Positions 1-6,154 of a stretch of DNA of 6,887 nt are shown piece by piece. The translations under genes were made by a program, and so were the position numbers. The stretch's first letter is position 1, and each line of letters begins with the position of its first letter. Below the pieces are notes generated by a model. That model saw only the letters and a program-made list of their open reading frames with translations, searched no databases and was not told the DNA's origin. The stretch is from an uncultured Clostridia bacterium (GTDB taxonomy: Bacteria > Bacillota > Clostridia > TANB77 > CAG-508), in the NCBI GenBank assembly GCA_948745425.1, contig CAPZDM010000075.1:1-6887 (forward strand), written 5' to 3'.

Positions 1-104
1 TTTTTGCCTTCCTTTGCTAAAGCAACACCTAGACTAAAAGTTGTGGTGGTCTTGCCCACTCCACCTTTCTGATTAGCCACTGCAATAACTTTGCATTGCG
101 ACAT
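1..104 (-). CDS. parA: ParA/Soj-family partition ATPase, N-terminal part (cut by window edge)
   Basis: Only the first 34 codons are in the window; the gene continues past the left edge. The translation begins MSQCKVIAVANQKGGVGKTT, which contains the deviant Walker A motif KGGVGKTT typical of ParA/Soj/MinD ATPases. These proteins dimerise on ATP and bind DNA non-specifically to segregate plasmids, chromosomes or integrative elements, usually with a ParB partner. Two in-frame ATGs exist, at 110 and 104. The AAGGAGG Shine-Dalgarno at 114-120 lies only 3 nt from the first and 9 nt from the second, so 104 is the likely start. From memory, this N-terminus resembles ParA proteins of Tn1549-like conjugative elements of Clostridia, which suggests an integrated element to the left rather than the chromosomal soj locus. 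That placement is inference. Confidence 0.9.
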   Translation of the reverse strand, partial: MSQCKVIAVANQKGGVGKTTTTFSLGVALAKEGK

Positions 105-131
105 ATACATTTTCCTCCTTTCTTTAAACTC

Positions 132-159
132 TAGCCACTCTATAAAAATAAAATGGCTA
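132..159 (-). promoter_or_regulatory. Stem-loop in the parA leader
   Basis: On the minus strand TAGCCATTTTAT and ATAGAGTGGCTA form a 12-bp stem with a TTTT loop. Two of the pairs are G-U wobbles that work only in minus-strand RNA, which argues for an RNA role in the parA transcript. It lies 12 nt upstream of the Shine-Dalgarno and no T-run follows it, so it is not a classical terminator. It could instead be a DNA operator for ParA autoregulation. Confidence 0.45.
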
Positions 160-170
160 TGTATGGGCAT

Positions 171-201
171 AAAAAAAGAACTGACTATTTCTAACCAGTT
201 C
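171..201 (-). terminator. Rho-independent terminator of the 48-residue ORF
   Basis: On the minus strand GAACTGGTTA pairs with TAGTCAGTTC (10 bp, two G-U wobbles) around a GAAA tetraloop, followed directly by seven T. The wobbles are valid only in minus-strand RNA. It starts about 18 nt after the stop codon at 219 and separates that ORF from parA, so parA probably has its own promoter. Confidence 0.85.
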
Positions 202-218
202 AAAGTATGTTTATAAAA

Positions 219-365
219 TTATCTTTTATTTGCCAACTTTAATAGCAATTTATCAATATAATAAGTATCTTCATTATCTTTAATCAGTTTGTTTCTAAAC
301 TCTACTAATTCATCTATAATTATTCTATATTCATTATAATTTACTTTAAGTTTTATTTTTTTCAT
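219..365 (-). CDS. Small hypothetical protein (48 aa)
   Basis: The open frame reads MKKIKLKVNYNEYRIIIDEL at the start and ends KLANKR. It is short, highly charged and lysine-rich, has no signal peptide or membrane segment, and is probably a small helical cytoplasmic protein. A GGAAG ribosome binding site lies about 10 nt before the ATG. A TATACT box at 393-398 could be the -10 element, but the matching -35 (TTTATT) is weak. The strong terminator at 171-201 just after the stop codon supports this being a real transcribed gene. I do not recognise a named family. Short proteins of similar character are common as accessory genes near parA in clostridial conjugative elements, so it probably belongs to the left element. 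Function unknown. Confidence 0.65.
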   Translation of the reverse strand: MKKIKLKVNYNEYRIIIDELVEFRNKLIKDNEDTYYIDKLLLKLANKR

Positions 366-462
366 AAAAATTACACTTCCATTCATAAATATAGTATAAT
401 ATGAATTGGTATTAAAATAAAAATGTGTGTTCTACTTTTTAAATGAATTTATCGACAATTTA

Positions 463-488
463 TAGGGGGTTGCAATGTCGTAATCACC
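463..488. repeat. Direct repeat copy 1, candidate attachment or recombinase-binding site
   Basis: TAGGGGGTTGCAAT, one spacer base (G), then TCGTAATCA and CC. A second copy lies 155 bp away at 618-646 with a 3-base spacer. The two blocks of 14 and 9 bp are exact. The repeat is more GC-rich than its surroundings and sits between the accessory ORFs on the left and the chromosomal-looking genes on the right, which suggests an element boundary. Confidence 0.6.
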
Positions 489-582
489 TTTCTAATTCTC
501 ATCATAAATATCATTAAAATCACTATGTTTTTATCAATTTTTAGTAATTTTACCACTTTTTACATTAAAATGTGCAAGATCT

Positions 583-612
583 AAAATCAAAGAAAGCCTT
601 TATTTATAAGGG
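583..612 (-). terminator. Possible terminator downstream of the 152-aa membrane protein
   Basis: On the minus strand CCCTTA and TAAAGG form a short stem around TAAA, followed by the T-rich CTTTCTTTGATTTT. The stem is weak and the T tract is interrupted, so this is tentative. It would end transcription coming from the gene at 731-1189. Confidence 0.35.
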
Positions 613-680
613 TTTGCTAGGGGGTTGCAATAAATCGTAATCAACCAATTGATGTTAGTCTTTTCTATGTTTTGCCCCAT
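600..680 (-). CDS. Possible 26-residue peptide ORF
   Basis: ATG at 680 is preceded by AAGGAG at a 9-nt spacing, a good ribosome binding site. The frame encodes 26 residues starting MGQNIEKTNINW and stops inside the hairpin at 583-612. It lies 50 nt downstream of the 152-aa gene on the same strand. Its C-terminal half overlaps direct repeat copy 2, so it could be the stub of a gene cut by an insertion, or chance. The only real support is the ribosome binding site. Confidence 0.25.
   Translation of the reverse strand: MGQNIEKTNINWLITIYCNPLANPYK
618..646. repeat. Direct repeat copy 2, candidate attachment or recombinase-binding site
   Basis: TAGGGGGTTGCAAT, spacer AAA, TCGTAATCA, then ACC. It matches copy 1 at 463-488 in both blocks, with the spacer 2 bases longer and one extra A before CC. 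It lies just downstream of the 152-aa membrane protein, on the chromosomal side of the suspected boundary. Confidence 0.6.
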
Positions 681-730
681 TACTCTTTACTCCTTTTCTC
701 AACTCTAATTTCTCTCATCTCACTTCTAAA

Positions 731-1189
731 TTAATATATCCTATAATTATTTTTGTCTGCACGCTCGTCCAATTCTCTATCATACTTTTCGCCTTCATAG
801 AACCAATCAGTATCTTTTTTATTTGTTATTCTTATAGTCTTACTTAAAATAATATTTAGTAAAACTGCTAATGCTAATATTATAGCTAAGAAATCTACTA
901 TAATAGTACTCATTGAGTCTTGTGTTATTCCTGCTTGTATTTTATTATATAAATCTGGTCCAAAATATGCACAATATGCTATAAAATATATAATTCCACC
1001 TATTGTTACTCTTTTAAATACACATACTATACAAATTAATGTTAAAAATAATAATAAAATTTCAGCATTTGTATTTGTACATACAAATGGAAATTCAATT
1101 TGTAAATATGATAGAGCTGTAACTAATAATCTAAAAATCCAATACATCGTCATAAAAATACCACATAAAAAATCTCCTATACTCTTCAT
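731..1189 (-). CDS. Small integral membrane protein of unknown function (152 aa)
   Basis: The protein has about four predicted hydrophobic segments, near residues 10-30, 43-60, 64-80 and 93-117. A strongly charged, probably cytoplasmic tail of about 30 residues follows, containing WFYEGEKYDRELDERADK. No catalytic motif or known domain is visible. The start at 1189 is supported by GAGAGG about 10 nt upstream and by a good promoter at 1226-1254, which gives a leader of about 30 nt. It is apparently monocistronic. The gene to its right, dxs, ends about 200 nt away behind a hairpin-rich spacer and its own likely terminator. The charged tail could dock a partner, but that is inference. I do not recognise the family. 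Confidence 0.8.
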   Translation of the reverse strand: MKSIGDFLCGIFMTMYWIFRLLVTALSYLQIEFPFVCTNTNAEILLLFLTLICIVCVFKRVTIGGIIYFIAYCAYFGPDLYNKIQAGITQDSMSTIIVDFLAIILALAVLLNIILSKTIRITNKKDTDWFYEGEKYDRELDERADKNNYRIY

Positions 1190-1225
1190 AATCTTTCATC
1201 CTCTCTCACGTTCTTATCCAATTAT

Positions 1226-1254
1226 ATTTTACTATATACCATATTTTTTTTCAA
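1226..1254 (-). promoter_or_regulatory. Sigma-A promoter of the 152-aa membrane protein
   Basis: TTGAAA (1254-1249), a 17-bp spacer and TAAAAT (1231-1226) on the minus strand, each one base off consensus. Transcription would start near 1219, about 30 nt before the ATG at 1189. The exporter operon promoter at 5745-5773 has the same boxes and spacing. Confidence 0.7.
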
Positions 1255-1268
1255 GCACTATCTTTAAC

Positions 1269-1382
1269 GGACGCCCAGTAAAATTTGCTTTGCAAATTTT
1301 TCATGTTTCGTTCGCAAAAATATAAAAAAAGAAAACGAATTTTCTCATTTTATATTTTCTCTCACTGTACCAAGGGCGCCCC
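1269..1382. repeat. Hairpin-rich intergenic element with GC-rich inverted ends (MITE-like)
   Basis: This AT-rich spacer is bounded by GGACGCCC (1269-1276) and the self-complementary GGGCGCCC (1374-1381), imperfect inverted ends differing at one base. CAGT (1276-1279) and ACTG (1364-1367) extend the symmetry. Inside are AAAATTTGC/GCAAATTTT (1280-1288 and 1292-1300) and an 11-bp perfect pair AAAATATAAAA/TTTTATATTTT (1317-1327 and 1348-1358). The latter encloses a GAAAA/TTTTC hairpin. The right edge reads GTAGGGGCGCCC on the minus strand, reminiscent of dispersed GTAGGGGCG-type repeats I associate with gut Clostridia. That link is from memory. It contains no ORF. Confidence 0.5.
1324..1346 (-). 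terminator. Probable terminator of the dxs operon
   Basis: On the minus strand AGAAAA and TTTTCT form a 6-bp stem around a TTCG tetraloop, followed by seven T (1330-1324). The wider 11-bp inverted repeat at 1317-1358 encloses it. The stem is AT-rich and weak, but its position about 40 nt past the dxs stop fits. Confidence 0.55.
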
Positions 1383-1387
1383 TACTT

Positions 1388-3274
1388 TTATCTTTCTTCT
1401 TTTTTCCCATTTATTACTAGTTCTTTTATTTGTTTTGCTATATTTTCTATATCTAATCCATATAGTTTTTCAATTTCCTCTACTGTACCATGTTTTACAA
1501 ATGTATTTGGATATCCAAAACATTTTATTTTTATTTTATCCAATTCCTTTTCAACTATTAATTCTTTTATGCTACTTGCAAGTCCACCTTTTAATATATT
1601 GTCTTCTATGGTGATTACTTTTTTAGTTTTCTCTATAGATTTAATTATTGTTTCTTTATCTAGTGGTTTTAAAAATCTTGCATTTATTATTTCTACATCT
1701 ATATTATCTTTTTTTAATTTTTCTTGTACTTCATAAGCTCTACTAACCATTTTCCCTATTGCTATTATAGTAACATCTTTTCCTTGTTTTATTATTTCTG
1801 ACTTTCCAAGTTCTATTTTTTCATGTTTATTAAATTTTGCTAATCCTTCGCCACCTCTAGGATATCTTATTACTACTGGCTTTTTTAAGTCTACTGCAAA
1901 CTCTAACATGTCTTCTAATTCTTTAAAATCTTTTGGTGCTATTATATTTAAGTTTGGAATTACATTAAAAAATGATAAATCTAAAATTCCTTGGTGTGTC
2001 TCCCCATCATTTCCAACTATTCCAGCTCTATCAACACACATTATTACTCCTAAATTTTGTATACATATATCATGTATAACCTGATCATATGCTCTTTGAT
2101 AAAATGATGAATATATAGGTACTACTGGTATCATTCCTAGACTTGCAAGGCCTGCTGCAAATCCTAGGGCATGCTGTTCTGCAATTCCTACATCAAAAAA
2201 TCTATTTGGAATTTCTTTTGCAAATTTACTTAATCCTGTTCCATCCTTCATTGATGCTGTTATTGCTACTATATTAGTATTTTTCTTAGCAAGGTCTACT
2301 AATTTTTCTCCAAATATTTTTGAATAGTCATCTTTTTTTGCTTTTTTACTTTTTCCTGTTTCTATATCAAAACCACTTGTACTATGAAAACAATCTGGAT
2401 TTTCTTCTGCAATTTTATATCCTTTACCTTTTTTTGTAATAACATGTATTAAAACTGGCCCTTCTATTTGTTTGCTTCTTTTCATTATGTCTTCTAGTTC
2501 TACTATATTATGCCCATATACTGGTCCTAAGTAACTAAATCCAATGTCCTCAAAAAACATATTGGGTATTACTAGTTGTTTAATACTTCTTTTTATTCTT
2601 TTAATACCCTTACTTAATTTTTTTCCTATTATTGGAATTTTCTCCAGTCTATCTCTAATATAATCATTTGATGCCTTATAAAGCTTTTTTGTTCTTATTT
2701 TGCTCAATAATCTTGGCACTCCTCCAACATTTTTAGAAATACTCATTTCATTATCATTTAATATAACAATTAAATTATTTTTTGAGTCACCTGCATCGTT
2801 TAGTGCCTCTAATGCCATTCCTCCTGTTAATGCTCCATCACCTATTACTGCAATTACATTATAGTCCTCATGCTTTAAATCTCTCGCTTTAGCCATTCCT
2901 AGAGCTACTGATATTGATGTGCTACTATGTCCTGTATCAAAGTTATCATATTTTGATTCAGATGTTTTTGGAAATCCTGCTATTCCATTCATTTTCCTTA
3001 AAGTAGCCATTTTGTCTTTTCTTCCCGTTAAAATTTTATGTACATATGTTTGATGTCCTACATCCCATATAATTTTATCTTTAGGTGTATTAAATACACT
3101 ATGTAAAGCAATTGTAAGTTCTACAACTCCTAAATTAGATGCAAGATGTCCTCCATTTTCTGAAACTATATTAATTATCATTTCTCTTATTTCAGTTGCT
3201 AATTTATGTTTTTCATTTATATTTAATTTTTTTAAATCTTCTGGTGTATTTACATTATCTAATATTCTGCACAT
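1388..3274 (-). CDS. dxs: 1-deoxy-D-xylulose-5-phosphate synthase
   Basis: This thiamine-diphosphate enzyme condenses pyruvate and glyceraldehyde-3-phosphate, the first step of the MEP route to IPP and DMAPP. At 628 residues it is the usual DXS length. Numbered from the start chosen here, it has His43 (GGHLASNLG), His74 (DVGHQTYVHK), GHSSTS at 115-120, the diphosphate motif GDGALTGG at 145 with Asn173/Asn175 closing it, catalytic Glu366 in DVGIAEQHA, DRAG at 415, the loop GNDGETHQG at 421-429, and RYPRG at 470. A longer frame begins at 3289, but that ATG has no ribosome binding site. The ATG at 3274 has AGAGGA 6 nt upstream and is preferred. The gene starts 29 nt after the permease stop, so it is probably the last gene of the ABC-permease-dxs operon. 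It looks intact. Confidence 0.97.
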   Translation of the reverse strand: MCRILDNVNTPEDLKKLNINEKHKLATEIREMIINIVSENGGHLASNLGVVELTIALHSVFNTPKDKIIWDVGHQTYVHKILTGRKDKMATLRKMNGIAGFPKTSESKYDNFDTGHSSTSISVALGMAKARDLKHEDYNVIAVIGDGALTGGMALEALNDAGDSKNNLIVILNDNEMSISKNVGGVPRLLSKIRTKKLYKASNDYIRDRLEKIPIIGKKLSKGIKRIKRSIKQLVIPNMFFEDIGFSYLGPVYGHNIVELEDIMKRSKQIEGPVLIHVITKKGKGYKIAEENPDCFHSTSGFDIETGKSKKAKKDDYSKIFGEKLVDLAKKNTNIVAITASMKDGTGLSKFAKEIPNRFFDVGIAEQHALGFAAGLASLGMIPVVPIYSSFYQRAYDQVIHDICIQNLGVIMCVDRAGIVGNDGETHQGILDLSFFNVIPNLNIIAPKDFKELEDMLEFAVDLKKPVVIRYPRGGEGLAKFNKHEKIELGKSEIIKQGKDVTIIAIGKMVSRAYEVQEKLKKDNIDVEIINARFLKPLDKETIIKSIEKTKKVITIEDNILKGGLASSIKELIVEKELDKIKIKCFGYPNTFVKHGTVEEIEKLYGLDIENIAKQIKELVINGKKEER

Positions 3275-3303
3275 TTCATTTCCTCTCATATATACTTTTA
3301 AAA

Positions 3304-4818
3304 TTATACATTCTTTATATTTTTTCTTGCAAAATTCTCAAAGGTTATTACTAATAGTGAAATTATTGTAATTGAGCATATTAATATTGAGAAACCTAAT
3401 GTCATTCCTTCAATTGTAGGTAATTTTCCATATGCATATTGTGTTAAATCCCAATTTAATGTAGGAATAATCTTTAACCACTTTATTTGGAATTCCGTTA
3501 CTAATGAATTTACAATGCTAGATACAAAGTATGCTAAAAATGCTACTACAATTGCTACTGCTGTATTTGCGCAAATAGTTCCTATCATAAATGCAATCAA
3601 TGTTAATATTATAACTAATGGAGACATTTCTAATAATCCCATTAACATTGAGCTGAATCCATTAACTGATACTACTGAATTTGTATCATAATTATACTCT
3701 ATAATTGGTGCATTTATTGTATCAAATCCATACATAATTCCAGCGAATATTATTTCTATTATAGTTATAATTATTATTGAAAAAATTAAGGTAATACAAC
3801 AAGCAATAATTTTTGAAGCTAATATTTTTCTTCTACTGTATGGTCTTATTAATAATAGTTTTATTGTGCCTTTGTTGAATTCTTCACTTACTATTCCTCC
3901 TGTTAACATTAAAGCTATTATAATTACAAATAATAGTCCTTCTCCTCCATCTGTAAACAATGTTTGTAATGTTTCTGATACTGTTGTTTTTGAACTTATA
4001 TTATTCTCAATTTTATATTTTGCTATATTATATTCTGCTAATGTCTCTTGATATTGTTTTTTGGCAGAATAGTTATAGTCTTTTACTTCTTTTTCTTTAT
4101 AATTATTTTCATTTATGTCATATGCATAATTATAATTTATAAGGCTAGAACCACTTGTTTCATAGTGTGTTAATAAAATATCATAGTCCTCATCCCCATA
4201 ACAGATATCTTTTTCTAGTCTCCATTCTAACACTTGAATCCTTAATTTTAATGTTTCAACTTCTTGTTTTAAAGCATTCAATGTATCAGTATCCATATTT
4301 CCTTTTATCTCATTTTCGGTAAATTCTAATTGTGCTTTAACTTTTTCTAAGTCTGTCTTTGCAAATGCTTTCCAATCACCTTCATCTAGTTTTTTTATAA
4401 TGTCATCATATTCCTTTTGTAATTCTTCTAATGTAACATCATTTTCCTTTACATATTCTACTAATCCATTTTTATAGTAATTTAGATTGATTATTTTATC
4501 ATATAATTCATTTGATACTATTGTAGATTGCCATGAGTTTGCTCCATATTTCTTCTGTAATTCTAAATATTCTATATGTGATTGTAAATAACTATATTCT
4601 TCTTTTCCTTCTTCTGTTGCTTTGTTTACTTGTTTTAAACTTTCTTTCATTACTGATATTTCTTGGTCGATATAACTATATCCTGAATTATTAATATTTT
4701 CTATAACCTTATTTAAAGCCATCCCTGCTATTGATAATAATAGAAAAATTATTAATATTACATATATTGCTTTTTTACTAAATATTTTTACTAATTCGTT
4801 TTTTACTAAGTTAAACAA
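3304..4818 (-). CDS. ABC-2 type transporter permease with large extracytoplasmic coiled-coil domain
   Basis: This 504-residue protein has one N-terminal membrane helix (about 18-36), a long charged region (about 40-290) rich in heptad-like Glu/Lys/Leu stretches, and about five further helices (293-312, 334-363, 397-417, 419-441, 471-494). The stretch after the second helix, EEFNKGTIKLLLIRPYSRR, is the ABC-2 exporter signature and contacts the ATPase. The start codon is TTG at 4818. AGGAGGT at 4826-4832 lies 7-8 nt upstream and MFNLVKNELVKIF is a typical N-terminus, so the start is well supported. It overlaps the ATPase gene by 8 bp, which implies translational coupling. Its likely role is exporting, or removing from the membrane, a peptide or hydrophobic substrate. 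Substrate unknown. The large external domain is longer than in minimal BcrB-like permeases. Confidence 0.9.
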   Translation of the reverse strand: MFNLVKNELVKIFSKKAIYVILIIFLLLSIAGMALNKVIENINNSGYSYIDQEISVMKESLKQVNKATEEGKEEYSYLQSHIEYLELQKKYGANSWQSTIVSNELYDKIINLNYYKNGLVEYVKENDVTLEELQKEYDDIIKKLDEGDWKAFAKTDLEKVKAQLEFTENEIKGNMDTDTLNALKQEVETLKLRIQVLEWRLEKDICYGDEDYDILLTHYETSGSSLINYNYAYDINENNYKEKEVKDYNYSAKKQYQETLAEYNIAKYKIENNISSKTTVSETLQTLFTDGGEGLLFVIIIALMLTGGIVSEEFNKGTIKLLLIRPYSRRKILASKIIACCITLIFSIIIITIIEIIFAGIMYGFDTINAPIIEYNYDTNSVVSVNGFSSMLMGLLEMSPLVIILTLIAFMIGTICANTAVAIVVAFLAYFVSSIVNSLVTEFQIKWLKIIPTLNWDLTQYAYGKLPTIEGMTLGFSILICSITIISLLVITFENFARKNIKNV

Positions 4819-5719
4819 TTTTATTACCTCCTGTCCTTTTTAAGAATGCATCTTCTAGTGTTATTGTTTCTTCTGTAATACCATAAACATCTATGCTATT
4901 TTCTACTAGTTTCTTTACTATATTTGCAACTTCTTGCTCATTTCCTTGTATTTTAAATTCACTCTTGTTTAATATGGTTGCTGTATCAAATAGTTCTGTT
5001 ATCTTAGTTGTATCGTTTACTTTAAATAAAGTAAATTTTGCATTAGCTTCTTCTTTTAATTCTTTAATATCTTTTGTTTCTAGTACTTCGCCATTTTTTA
5101 TAATACATACTTTTGTACAGAAATTATCTAATTCAGCTAGATTATGGCTAGAAATTAATACTGCCATATTCTCTTCTTTGGTTAATCTTTGTATAAGGTC
5201 TCTTAATTCTTTTATTCCTTCTGGGTCTAAGCCGTTTGTCGGCTCATCTAAAATTAATATATTTGGTTTATGTAGTATTGCTTGACCAATTCCTAATCTT
5301 TGCCTCATTCCTAAAGAATATTTTGATACTTTATCATTAATTCTTGATTCTAATCCTACTAGTTTAACAACTTCATCTATTCTTGATTTGTCTACATTTT
5401 TATATAGATTAGCAATTAGTTGTAAATTCTTATATCCTGATAAATACATATATAAGTCAGGATTTTCAACTATTGCACCTACTCTTTCTATAGCCTTTTC
5501 AAAATCACTTTGTATATCATATCCATTTATTTTTACTGTTCCTTTATCTATTCCTTGTAATCCCAAAATAAGTTTTATTGTAGTTGTTTTTCCTGCTCCA
5601 TTAGGTCCTATAAATCCTAATATGTCCCCACTTTCTAGTTTTGTAGAAACATCTTTTATAATGGTCTTTTTTCCTAATTTTTTATAGAGATTATTACACT
5701 CTAAAACAATGTCTCCCAT
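4811..5719 (-). CDS. ABC transporter ATP-binding protein, BcrA/LanF-like
   Basis: This 302-residue nucleotide-binding subunit drives the permease encoded just downstream. Motifs in order: Walker A GPNGAGKTT (39-46 region), a Q-loop region in which the usual Gln is Glu85 (GAIVENPDLY), signature YSLGMRQRLG (134-143), Walker B ILILDEP (154-160), D-loop NGLD, and H-loop His192 (SSH). Glu in place of Gln, followed by a Pro-aromatic stretch, is characteristic of the bacitracin-resistance BcrA group and of lantibiotic-immunity LanF ATPases. A C-terminal domain of about 85 residues follows. The start at 5719 has AGGAGG (5727-5732) at a 7-nt spacing and a strong promoter at 5745-5773. It is the first gene of the operon. 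An immunity or antimicrobial-peptide efflux role is inference from subfamily; no lantibiotic genes are in the window. Confidence 0.93.
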   Translation of the reverse strand: MGDIVLECNNLYKKLGKKTIIKDVSTKLESGDILGFIGPNGAGKTTTIKLILGLQGIDKGTVKINGYDIQSDFEKAIERVGAIVENPDLYMYLSGYKNLQLIANLYKNVDKSRIDEVVKLVGLESRINDKVSKYSLGMRQRLGIGQAILHKPNILILDEPTNGLDPEGIKELRDLIQRLTKEENMAVLISSHNLAELDNFCTKVCIIKNGEVLETKDIKELKEEANAKFTLFKVNDTTKITELFDTATILNKSEFKIQGNEQEVANIVKKLVENSIDVYGITEETITLEDAFLKRTGGNKIV

Positions 5720-5744
5720 TTCTTTTCCTCCTTTTTACTCATCT

Positions 5745-5773
5745 ATTTTATCATTATTGTATTTACTTTTCAA
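5745..5773 (-). promoter_or_regulatory. Sigma-A promoter of the ABC transporter-dxs operon
   Basis: TTGAAA (5773-5768), a 17-bp spacer and TAAAAT (5750-5745) on the minus strand. Transcription would start near 5738, giving a short leader of about 19 nt that holds only the ribosome binding site. That leaves no room for a riboswitch or attenuator between this start and the ATPase ATG. Confidence 0.75.
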
Positions 5774-5864
5774 TATAATTTCGTTTATTACAGGGTAATT
5801 CATGAAAAATTATGTTTTTATTTTTTAATGGTTGTAATGTTTATAAAATCCTACAATAGAAAAT

Positions 5865-5892
5865 AAAAAAAATAATCCCTCTTTTGAAGGGA
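5865..5892 (-). terminator. Terminator of the tRNA-Gln gene
   Basis: On the minus strand TCCCT and AGGGA form a stem around TCAAAAG, followed by TTA and eight T. It lies about 10 nt after the CCA end of the tRNA fragment. Its survival shows that this side of the tRNA is the original chromosome. Confidence 0.75.
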
Positions 5893-5902
5893 AAAATATT
5901 CT

Positions 5903-5949
5903 TGGTTGGGGTACTGTGATTCGAACACAGGAATGTCGGAGTCAGAGTC
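5903..5949 (-). tRNA. tRNA-Gln(CUG), 3' fragment only; candidate element attachment site
   Basis: Read on the minus strand, this holds the anticodon loop CTCTGAC with anticodon CTG (plus-strand 5943-5945), the 3' anticodon strand TCCGA, a T-arm CTGTG-TTCGAAT-CACAG with five perfect pairs, and the acceptor strand TACCCCA followed by ACCA. The TACCCCA end and CUG anticodon identify a glutamine tRNA. The 5' anticodon strand should be TCGGA but reads AAAGA, and no D-arm or TGGGGTA acceptor half follows, so identity stops within the anticodon stem. Tyrosine recombinases commonly insert islands here, duplicating the tRNA 3' end. The intact tRNA would then lie at the far end of the element, to the right of this window. 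The fragment is not functional by itself. Confidence 0.8.
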
Positions 5950-6088
5950 TTTATGAGTGTTTTATATATATTATTATTTATTGTTATATAATACCTCTTA
6001 AAGTGGCTCTAAATCAAACATTTTTACCCCGATTTCATCTAAACTTACTATCTAATACTAATTATAAAATAACAGATTTTTATAAACT

Positions 6089-6110
6089 TTGGTTAGATAT
6101 TGGTTAGATG
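6089..6110. repeat. Tandem 11-bp repeats, candidate integrase arm-type sites
   Basis: TTGGTTAGATA followed immediately by TTGGTTAGATG, matching at 10 of 11 bases. The spacing of 11 bp is one helical turn and they lie about 140 bp from the tRNA junction. Integrase arm-binding sites of tRNA-targeting elements are often short direct repeats at this kind of distance. The assignment is inference. Confidence 0.45.
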
Positions 6111-6124
6111 TTTTCGTTGGATTT

Positions 6125-6153
6125 ATTATAACAGATAATCTACTATTGATAAA
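6125..6153 (-). promoter_or_regulatory. Possible extended -10 promoter facing out of the element
   Basis: On the minus strand TGTTATAAT (6133-6125) is an extended -10 with a perfect TATAAT. The -35 at 17 bp (TTTATC, 6153-6148) is poor. It would transcribe toward the tRNA fragment. No ORF lies in between, so any product would be a short RNA ending at the tRNA terminator. Confidence 0.3.
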
Positions 6154-6154
6154 T

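Noticed and set aside
1285..1614. Plus-strand ORF of 109 residues over the 3' end of dxs
   Set aside because: It is antisense to dxs, its composition is Phe/Leu/Tyr-rich as expected from the reverse of an AT-rich gene, and its start lies in the hairpin-rich spacer with no ribosome binding site.
3275..3289. dxs start at the first ATG (3289), giving 633 residues
   Set aside because: No Shine-Dalgarno precedes it. AGAGGA sits 6 nt before the ATG at 3274, and the shorter protein begins like other DXS proteins.
4893..5687. Plus-strand ORFs of 130 and 99 residues over the ABC ATPase gene
   Set aside because: They are antisense shadows of a gene with complete ABC motifs. No ribosome binding site or independent family resemblance was seen.
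6009..6060. Possible remnant of an integrase C-terminus on the minus strand
   Set aside because: The frame ends ...FDLEPL but has an in-frame stop about 17 codons upstream and no recognisable recombinase residues.
5916..6107. Plus-strand ORF of 63 residues running from the tRNA fragment into the element
   Set aside because: It begins inside the tRNA fragment on the opposite strand, has no ribosome binding site and runs through AT-rich repeats.
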